A model generated the notes under the pieces. That model did not search any database. It was not told the origin of the DNA and was given only the letters and a program-made list of their open reading frames with translations. Position numbers and translations under genes: made by a program. Shown here one piece after another: positions 1 to 5,099 of a stretch of DNA of 8,264 nt; the stretch's first letter is position 1; the number at the start of each line of letters is the position of its first letter. The DNA lies in the NCBI GenBank assembly GCA_030040475.1, contig JASHTQ010000455.1:1-8264 (forward strand). The letters run 5' to 3'. The stretch is from Streptosporangiaceae bacterium (GTDB lineage Bacteria; Actinomycetota; Actinomycetes; Streptosporangiales; Streptosporangiaceae).

Positions 1-297
1 ATCTTGATGACGGTCGGGACCTACGTCAACGGGGCGGTGCTGCGCGAGGCGCAGGAGAGGCGCGGCGACCGCGACAGGGAGAAGATGGAGGCGGGCCTGA
101 CGCCGGAGGAGATCGAGGCCGAGCGCGACCGGTACGTTTCGTTCTTCGCCAACTCCGGCCGCTACCCGCGGATCCAGCGCATGGTGTCCGAGGGCCTGGA
201 CCCGGACGCGCCGGAGACGAGGGACGAGCGCTTCGAGTTCGGCCTGGACTGCCTGCTGGCCGGCATCGCCGCCCGGATCCAGGCCGACCGCGCTTGA
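1..297 (+). CDS. TetR/AcrR-family transcriptional regulator, C-terminal part (5' end outside window)
   Basis: This is the ligand-binding and dimerisation half of a TetR-type repressor. The frame is open from base 1, so the gene starts left of the window; the TTG at 4 and ATG at 7 are internal codons rather than real starts. The N-terminal helix-turn-helix is missing from view. The visible part begins with a helix (LMTVGTYVNGAVLREA) typical of the tetracycline-repressor-like C-terminal domain. It continues with a charged, Glu/Arg-rich helix and then FFANSGRYPRIQRMV. It ends with DERFEFGLDCLLAGIAARI, which matches the usual closing helix pattern (FEFGL..LL.G) of this family. It ends at TGA 295-297 and converges on the - strand genes, so there is no sign that it belongs to the polysaccharide operon. 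Its ligand and target cannot be told from this part. Confidence 0.8.
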   Translation: MLMTVGTYVNGAVLREAQERRGDRDREKMEAGLTPEEIEAERDRYVSFFANSGRYPRIQRMVSEGLDPDAPETRDERFEFGLDCLLAGIAARIQADRA

Positions 298-383
298 CCG
301 GAGTGGTCCTCAGTTCTGGATCATGACTCGGGTCACATTACGTCCGCGCTGAGATGTCTTCTCGAATTTCGCCGCCGACGCGG
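298..383. other. Short convergent intergenic gap
   Basis: These 86 bases separate the TetR stop from the stop of the broken RelE-like gene, so both transcripts should end about here. I see only weak inverted repeats (for example TGAC/GTCA around 333-344) and no hairpin followed by a T-run on either strand. Nothing here supports an intrinsic terminator call. Confidence 0.5.
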
Positions 384-661
384 TCAGCCTGCCTGATCAG
401 GCAACGCGAAGTGCTGGACCCGCACCACCAGGACTACATCGTCGCGGTAATCCTCAAGGAACCAGATCATCACGGGACCCTCACCGTAGCTCTTTACGTT
501 GGACACCGCGTCGGTCACGTCGAATGAGACGCCGATCCTGCGTACTGCTACTGCGTCAGCAATCCGGGATACGAGGCTTTCCACCTGCTCAATCTGAGCC
601 TGGTGAGGCCGCCAACGACATTGACTGCGTCCGGGACGTACTCCCACGTCCAGTCGCTCAT
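384..661 (-). pseudogene. RelE/ParE-like small toxin-type protein, frameshifted
   Basis: The start ATG (661-659) overlaps the stop of the preceding DUF6247-like gene as ATGA. Reading begins MSDWTWEYVPDAVNVVGGLT and then leaves frame. The rest continues in the -1 frame as QAQIEQVESLVSRIADA and runs to VVLVVRVQHFALPDQAG before TGA at 386-384. Adding one C after CTCACC on the coding strand (+ strand GG at about 602-604) gives one continuous 92-residue protein. The joined product has the outline of a RelE/ParE-type toxin: an N-terminal Trp-rich strand, a helix with the pattern VESLVSRIADA, a central GxxFD region, and a closing strand pair (MIWFLEDYRDDVVLVVRVQHF) like the family's terminal 'v.vl.v.H' strands. 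The family assignment is inference. The frame break is seen directly, but whether it is a real mutation or a sequencing error cannot be settled here. No slippery heptamer for programmed -1 shifting is present at the site. Confidence 0.65.
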
Positions 662-1017
662 GCAGTGGCTGTCTCGGCCTGCCGCAGGATCTGGCTGATT
701 TCGGCTGCAGCCTCCCGGCGCTCGGTACGATCCCGTGACTCGGCGACGATGCGCTCGCAGGCGTGGAGCCGGGCCGCAAGCTGCGGCCACCGTTCCACTG
801 CAACCCAGGTGAACCAGTGCTCGACGAAGTGCCTGGCAGGAAGCAGGCTGTACTCATCTCGCGCGCGGGCAGTCGCGGTCGTCCAATCGGCCTCGAACCT
901 CGCGAGAGCTGTCGGGTCAAGACGCGCCACAGCCGCACGGATCGCCGCGGGCTCGCGCTCCGGCAGCGGCACAACCGGCTCCTGTCCGTCTACCGGCAGG
1001 TGGCTCATGAAACTCAT
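658..1017 (-). CDS. DUF6247-like small protein, possible antitoxin partner
   Basis: This is a 119-residue soluble protein of unknown function. I chose ATG 1017-1015 because a GGGGG stretch (1031-1027) lies nine bases upstream; the open frame extends to 1050, and ATG 1008 is also possible. Residues 22-58 (EPAAIRAAV..L.....ARFEADW..A..RARDEY) followed by HFVEHWFTWVAVERWP (residues 63-78) match the pattern I recall for the actinobacterial DUF6247 family: an N-terminal 'PAAIRAAL' helix, then a helix bearing FEAE/FDAEY and a Trp-rich helix. The C-terminal 40 residues are a long charged helix (ERIVAESRDRTERREAAAEI). It is followed by the RelE-like gene in a 4-base ATGA overlap. That pairing suggests an antitoxin role, but the family's function is not known to me. 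It starts 54 bases after the epimerase stop and may share its transcript by read-through, though nothing ties it to sugar metabolism. Confidence 0.65.
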   Translation of the reverse strand: MSFMSHLPVDGQEPVVPLPEREPAAIRAAVARLDPTALARFEADWTTATARARDEYSLLPARHFVEHWFTWVAVERWPQLAARLHACERIVAESRDRTERREAAAEISQILRQAETATA

Positions 1018-1071
1018 GCTAGTGCACCCCCGGCGGACGGCAGGTTCCACAAGTCCGGGCCAGCTACTCGA

Positions 1072-2025
1072 TCAATCCTCGCGGTAGTGAGCCCGGTACC
1101 ACTCGAACGTGCGACGCACGCCTTCCTCCAGGGAAACGGTAGGCTCGTACCCGGTAAGGGCACGCAGCTTGCCGAGGTCCGGGCAGCGACGGGCGACCGA
1201 GCCGGGGGGCGCGGGCCGGGCCTCGATGTCCGCGTCAAGACCGACTATCCGCAGCACCAGCTTGCCCAGGTCGGCGATGCTCGTCTCGGTGTCGTTGCCG
1301 ATGTGCACGATCTCGCCCATGGCGGCGTCGGTGGTCATCAGCCGGGTCATCGCCTCGGTGGCGTCGTCCACGTGACAGAACGCCCGGGACTGCTCCATGC
1401 CGTACACCGGGAACGGGTTCTGCCGGCGCATCGCCCGCAGCAGCAACTCGGGGATGACGTGGTCGGCGCCCATCCGGGCTCCGTAGACGTTATGGAACCG
1501 GCCGATCACGTAAGGAACGCCCGTAGCGCGGGCCGAGTGGATCACCGCCGCCTCGCCGAGGAGCTTGCTGATGCCATACGCGAAACGCGGTGCGCTGACG
1601 TCTTCGACCACGAGCGGGACCGTCTCTGGCGTGGGCACCGGAACCATCCCGCGGCTCACCCCGCCCGCGTAGGTCTCGCTTGTCGAGGCGAAGAACAGCC
1701 GCTCGTCCGGCCCGATCCAGTCCATCAGGTTCAGCACGGTCAGCGTGTTGGTCCTGATCACCCGCACCGGGTCGTTCACCACGTTCCTGACCCCGACGAC
1801 GGCGGCCAGCAGGTAGACGTGGTCCCATCCTCGCGGCAGGGCCGCATAGCACGCCGGGTCGGCCAGGTCCGCGTGCAGCACGGGGACGCCGAGCGCGGCC
1901 AGATCCGGATCGCGGCGCCCGCGGGAGAAGTCGTCGACGATCGTCACCGCATTCCCGGTACTCTGCAGCCGGCGTGCCAGGTGCAGGCCGATGAAGCCGG
2001 CGCCCCCCAGGATCAGCGCCTTCAC
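1072..2025 (-). CDS. NAD-dependent sugar-nucleotide epimerase/dehydratase (extended SDR)
   Basis: A 317-residue cytosolic enzyme acting on a nucleotide-linked sugar. The N-terminal Rossmann fold has the NAD-binding GGAGFIG (residues 7-13), followed by the acidic pair DD (31-32) expected to bind the adenosine ribose. The catalytic set is complete: the Ser/Thr cluster in STSETY (114-119) and Y150-x3-K154 in FAYGISK. The segment HNVYGARMGADHVIPELLL (178-196) and RAFCHVDD (214-221) are typical of UDP-sugar 4-epimerases and UDP-glucuronate decarboxylases. Length is normal for the class. The start is GTG 2025, overlapping the dehydrogenase stop as GTGA, so the two should be co-translated. Sitting directly after a UDP-sugar dehydrogenase, it plausibly epimerises or decarboxylates the uronic acid product. 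I cannot distinguish UDP-glucuronate 4-epimerase, UDP-xylose synthase or a HexNAc epimerase by eye. Confidence 0.85.
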   Translation of the reverse strand: MKALILGGAGFIGLHLARRLQSTGNAVTIVDDFSRGRRDPDLAALGVPVLHADLADPACYAALPRGWDHVYLLAAVVGVRNVVNDPVRVIRTNTLTVLNLMDWIGPDERLFFASTSETYAGGVSRGMVPVPTPETVPLVVEDVSAPRFAYGISKLLGEAAVIHSARATGVPYVIGRFHNVYGARMGADHVIPELLLRAMRRQNPFPVYGMEQSRAFCHVDDATEAMTRLMTTDAAMGEIVHIGNDTETSIADLGKLVLRIVGLDADIEARPAPPGSVARRCPDLGKLRALTGYEPTVSLEEGVRRTFEWYRAHYRED

Positions 2026-3350
2026 CTGGTCACCGCCGTGATCGGCGAAACGGCGGGCTCGTAGCCCAGTCCGGCGTACCGGATACCGCTGGCGGCGATC
2101 CGGTCGCCGTCGAGGATCCGCCAGGAGTCGTACACGACCCGGACGCGCGACCCCGCCAGCAGGTCATCGACGTCGAGCGCGCGGTAGGCGGGGTGATCGG
2201 TGATCACCAGCACCGCATCGCTGTCCAGGAACCCGCGCCACAGTTCGACAGGCGTGCCGCCGTGGGCGCGGATAACGTCGTCGGCGACCAGTGGATCATG
2301 GCCGAGAACGTGGAGGCCGGCGGCCGCCAGCACCGGCATCATCGCCGCGATCGGGGTGCCTCGCATGTCATCGGTGGGCGGCCAGCCCTTATACGCCCAG
2401 CCCAGTACGAACAGGGTCCGGCCGCCGGTCGCGCGCATCATCTCCACGACCCGGCCGGCCACGTGCACGGGAAGATCCTCGTTCAGCGCCCTGGCCGCCC
2501 TGATCAGCGCGGGAAGATGCGCGCTGCGCCCGGCGCCGGACACCATGATGTACGGGTCCTTGGACAGGCAGCCGCCACCCACGTAGCCGGGCTTGGCGAT
2601 GTCCGGGCGCGGGTAGTCGAGGTTGGCGGCCCGGATTACCTCGAGTGGGTCGAGCCCGAGCCGCTCGGTCAGCCTGGCCACCTCGTTGCCGAACGCGTAG
2701 ATCACGTCCGTGTGGCAGTTGTTCGTGAGCTTGACCAACTCGGCCGTCTCCAGGGTCGAGACGGCGACAACCTGCTTGGCAAGGCCGCCGAACAGCTCAA
2801 GCCCCAGCTCCAGGCTGTGCTCGTCGAGCCCGCCCACGATCTGCGGCAGCTCGACCAGTTCACGCAGCGCCTGTCCCTGGATGGTGCGTTCCGGGGCCAT
2901 TACCAGGCGTACCGTACCCCACGCCTTGGCCAACGGCGGCAGCACCACCTCGCGGGTGGCGCCGACAGGCACGGTGCTGCGCACCACGACCAGCGTGTCC
3001 GGCGAGCAGCGCTCCGCGATCTGCTCCGCGGCAGCGGCGAGGTTCTCCAGGTACGGTGCGTGCGTCTGCGGATCGATGGGGGTGGACACGCAGATGATCG
3101 CGGCGTCGACGAACTCCGTCAGCTTCGGCGCGACGAAGATCCGCTTGCCGACCAGGTCCTCGAAGATCTCCGCGATGCCCGGCTCAAATATGTGCGGCTT
3201 GCCCCCGGAGAGCAGGTCAACAATCTCGGGCTGGATCTCCGCCCCGTACACCTCGTAGCCCTTGTCCGCCATCGCGGCCGTGAGGGTCAGGCCGACATAC
3301 CCCATGCCGATGACGCCAATTCTTGAGAACTTTCCTGATTCCGTTGGCAC
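2022..3350 (-). CDS. UDP-glucose/UDP-HexNAc 6-dehydrogenase family protein
   Basis: A 442-residue enzyme of full family length that oxidises C6 of a nucleotide sugar to the uronic acid with two NAD+. The NAD-binding domain holds GMGYVG (15-20), the CVSTP turn (87-91) and RSTVPVG (124-130). The central domain has ELVKLTNN (204-211), with the conserved Lys207 and Asn211, and KPGYVGGGCLSKDP (253-266), carrying the catalytic Cys261. The C-terminal UDP-binding domain has LGWAYKGWPPTDDMRGTP (316-333), with Lys321 and the Arg that binds the nucleotide. The stretch APERTIQGQALRELVELPQI (152-171) is closer to WecC-type (UDP-ManNAc dehydrogenase) patterns than to classical UDP-glucose dehydrogenase, so a HexNAc substrate is quite possible. 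The start is GTG 3350 with AGGAG eight bases upstream. It overlaps the following epimerase by four bases. Confidence 0.9.
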   Translation of the reverse strand: MPTESGKFSRIGVIGMGYVGLTLTAAMADKGYEVYGAEIQPEIVDLLSGGKPHIFEPGIAEIFEDLVGKRIFVAPKLTEFVDAAIICVSTPIDPQTHAPYLENLAAAAEQIAERCSPDTLVVVRSTVPVGATREVVLPPLAKAWGTVRLVMAPERTIQGQALRELVELPQIVGGLDEHSLELGLELFGGLAKQVVAVSTLETAELVKLTNNCHTDVIYAFGNEVARLTERLGLDPLEVIRAANLDYPRPDIAKPGYVGGGCLSKDPYIMVSGAGRSAHLPALIRAARALNEDLPVHVAGRVVEMMRATGGRTLFVLGWAYKGWPPTDDMRGTPIAAMMPVLAAAGLHVLGHDPLVADDVIRAHGGTPVELWRGFLDSDAVLVITDHPAYRALDVDDLLAGSRVRVVYDSWRILDGDRIAASGIRYAGLGYEPAVSPITAVTR

Positions 3351-3358
3351 GGTCCAAT

Positions 3359-3363
3359 CTCCT
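3359..3363 (-). promoter_or_regulatory. Ribosome binding site of the sugar dehydrogenase gene
   Basis: AGGAG on the - strand lies eight bases before GTG 3350. It fixes that start and lies in the 39-base gap after the upstream SDR gene, one of the two non-overlapping junctions of the operon. The gap and the first dozen codons are noticeably less GC-rich than the rest, as expected for an unstructured translation start. I did not see a convincing -35/-10 pair here. Confidence 0.75.
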
Positions 3364-3389
3364 ATTCAGCGGCCACGCTAATGAGCTTG

Positions 3390-4343
3390 TTATCCGGGTG
3401 TCCCCTGGTACTGCGGCTCCCCGCAGCGCCAGCTGGCCGTCACCGACGTCCGCAGGTCGTAGGCCGGCGCCCAGCCGAGCGACCGCCTGACCCGGCTCAG
3501 GTCGGCCGCGCTCCAGTCCACCGGGGCGGACTGGATCGACGGGGGGCTGGTCTCCGCGACCCGGCCGGTGAACCCGGCGACCTCGGCCAGCAGGGCTACC
3601 AGATCCCGGCAGCGGACGGGGCGGCCGGTTCCGACGTTGAGCACCGGCTCCTTCACCTGGTCGGCCAGTGCCGCCGCGACGACCGCGGTGGCCACGTCGC
3701 GGACGTCCACGAAGTCCCGGTAGGTGTCCAGCGGGCCGAGCGCGACCGTGTCCTCGCCCCGGCCGAGCGCCGCGCGCATGCCCGCCACCGCCTGGCCGAG
3801 CATGCTCTGCGGCGGCACTCCCGGACCGATCGGGTTGAACACCCGCAGCACGGTGGCATCGACCTGCTCCTGCAGGACGGCCAGCTCAACCAGGCGCGTG
3901 CTGGTTAGCCGGGTCACCCCGTAGGGGGTGACGGGATTGGCCGGGAAGTCCTCGCCGACCAGTTGGCCGTGCGGAACCGGACCGTACTCGGCCGCTGAGC
4001 CCAGCATCACCAGTCGCGAGGTCGGAGCCTGGCCGCCGATGGCCTCGAGCAGGCGGGCAGTGACCAGCACATTCGCCTCGACCAGTTGGACAGTGCCACC
4101 GGATAGCCGCCCCGCGCAGTTGATTACCGCGTCCGGCCGGGCATGGCGGACCAGCGTGGCAAGTTCCGCTGTGTCGGCCGCTATGAGGTCGTGCTTGACC
4201 CAGCCGGCCTTCTGCTGGCTGGCCCGCTGCGATCCGACCCGGATCACCGTGCCGACCCGCGGGTCACGGTCCAGCGCGGCGCCCACCTCCGCGCCGAGGA
4301 AGCCCGATGCGCCGAACAGCAGCACGCGCCGGTCGGGTCTCAC
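3390..4343 (-). CDS. NAD(P)-dependent epimerase/reductase (extended SDR) with YxxxR active-site variant
   Basis: A 317-residue extended SDR enzyme for nucleotide sugars. GASGFLG (11-17) is the dinucleotide-binding loop, INCAG (74-78) follows the fourth strand, and GSAAEYG (115-121) carries the catalytic Ser. The expected YxxxK is here PYGVTR: Tyr141 is present but position 145 is Arg (CGG at 3911-3909). RVFNPIGPGVPPQSM (167-181) and DTYRDFVDVRDVA (206-218) are the substrate-loop and 'RDFVDV' signatures shared with GDP-6-deoxy-mannose reductases and related epimerases. NVGTG (236-240) is also typical. The start is GTG 4343, overlapping the nucleotidyltransferase stop as GTGA; it ends at TAA 3392-3390. 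A C4-reductase or epimerase acting on the product of the neighbouring nucleotidyltransferase is a fair guess, but the substrate is unknown. Confidence 0.8.
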   Translation of the reverse strand: MRPDRRVLLFGASGFLGAEVGAALDRDPRVGTVIRVGSQRASQQKAGWVKHDLIAADTAELATLVRHARPDAVINCAGRLSGGTVQLVEANVLVTARLLEAIGGQAPTSRLVMLGSAAEYGPVPHGQLVGEDFPANPVTPYGVTRLTSTRLVELAVLQEQVDATVLRVFNPIGPGVPPQSMLGQAVAGMRAALGRGEDTVALGPLDTYRDFVDVRDVATAVVAAALADQVKEPVLNVGTGRPVRCRDLVALLAEVAGFTGRVAETSPPSIQSAPVDWSAADLSRVRRSLGWAPAYDLRTSVTASWRCGEPQYQGTPG

Positions 4344-5080
4344 GCGACCTCGATGCCATGGGTCGCCGCCGCGGCCGGGAGAAGGATGGGCCGTAGCTGC
4401 TCGAAGGTGCGGTTGGCTTCGTCGTAGTCGTCCGGCCTGCCGATATCCAGCCAGTACCCGCCGAAGGGATAGGAGAGCGGCCGTTCCTCCCGCGCCAGCA
4501 GATCATGGACCAGGTGGTCGAAGCCGAACTCGACATTCTTCGGGTAGCGGGCCAGCACGCTGCACGACATCGCGTACACGCCCATGCTCACCTGGTACGA
4601 CAGCACCGGTTTCTCGCTGAACCTGACGATTTCATCGTCGATGGTCTCCAGCGTGCCGAAGTCAATCTTCACGTGGCGCTGGTAGGTAGCGACCGTCAGC
4701 GGCGCACCCGAGCTGATGTGCCGCCGCAGGAGGTCGGCGTAATTCAGATCGGTCAGCACGTCGCCGTTCATGACAAGGAAGTGCTCTGGCAACCGGTCGA
4801 GAAAGTTCAGCAGCGGCCCTACCGTCGAGAGCGGCTTCTCCTCTTCTGAGTAGTCGACATCCAGACCCCAGCGAGACCCGTCGCCGACAAAGGCGCGGAT
4901 CAGCGAGCCGAGGTATCCGATCGCGACCGTGACCCTGGTGAAGCCCTGCGCCTTCAGCTGCTGCAGGACGATGTCCAAGATGGCGTACTCCTCGCCGATG
5001 GGCACAAGCGGCTTCGGGATCGCGCTCGTGTAGGGCCGGAGACGCACTCCGCGGCCTCCTGCGAGGATTGCAACATGCAC
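4340..5080 (-). CDS. Sugar-1-phosphate nucleotidyltransferase
   Basis: A 246-residue cytosolic enzyme that joins an NTP and a sugar 1-phosphate to make an NDP-sugar and pyrophosphate. The opening AILAGGRGVRLRPYT (4-18), followed by PKP (22-24), is the NTP-binding signature of this fold. NGD (105-107) carries the metal-binding Asp, FSEKP (154-158) the sugar-phosphate-binding Glu-Lys, GVY (167-169) a substrate-pocket strand, and WLDIGRPDDY (210-219) the second metal Asp and the usual C-terminal signature. It lacks the extra left-handed beta-helix of bifunctional GlmU-type or long ManC-type enzymes, so it is a plain single-domain transferase. The overall pattern resembles mannose-1-phosphate guanylyltransferase/RffH-like proteins, but base and sugar specificity cannot be read. 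The start is GTG 5080 with AAGGGG nine bases upstream, 19 bases after the membrane protein stop. Confidence 0.9.
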   Translation of the reverse strand: MHVAILAGGRGVRLRPYTSAIPKPLVPIGEEYAILDIVLQQLKAQGFTRVTVAIGYLGSLIRAFVGDGSRWGLDVDYSEEEKPLSTVGPLLNFLDRLPEHFLVMNGDVLTDLNYADLLRRHISSGAPLTVATYQRHVKIDFGTLETIDDEIVRFSEKPVLSYQVSMGVYAMSCSVLARYPKNVEFGFDHLVHDLLAREERPLSYPFGGYWLDIGRPDDYDEANRTFEQLRPILLPAAAATHGIEVA

Positions 5081-5089
5081 GACCTACAT

Positions 5090-5095
5090 CCCCTT
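5090..5095 (-). promoter_or_regulatory. Ribosome binding site of the nucleotidyltransferase gene
   Basis: AAGGGG on the - strand sits nine bases before GTG 5080, inside the 19-base gap after the membrane protein gene. It supports the GTG start; the nearby ATG at 5089 is followed at once by TAG and cannot be used. Confidence 0.65.
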
Positions 5096-5099
5096 CGGA

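Noticed and set aside
384..974. A 196-codon open frame on the - strand covering both small genes
   Set aside because: Its first two thirds run out of frame over the DUF6247-like gene and read as Arg/Ser/Pro-rich sequence. Only its end (from about 602 down to 384) is real, as the second part of the frameshifted RelE-like gene.
763..2064. Long + strand open frame opposite the small genes and the epimerase
   Set aside because: It is rich in His/Arg/Gly/Val with no domain signature and lies antisense to an epimerase with full catalytic motifs. This is the usual antisense shadow in GC-rich DNA.
2193..3326. Long + strand open frame opposite the sugar dehydrogenase
   Set aside because: It is antisense to a clearly functional dehydrogenase, has His/Arg/Gln/Gly-biased composition and shows no recognisable motif.
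3351..3389. Internal promoter before the dehydrogenase gene
   Set aside because: The gap is less GC-rich than its surroundings and has a good ribosome binding site, but no hexamer pair with acceptable spacing could be supported by eye.
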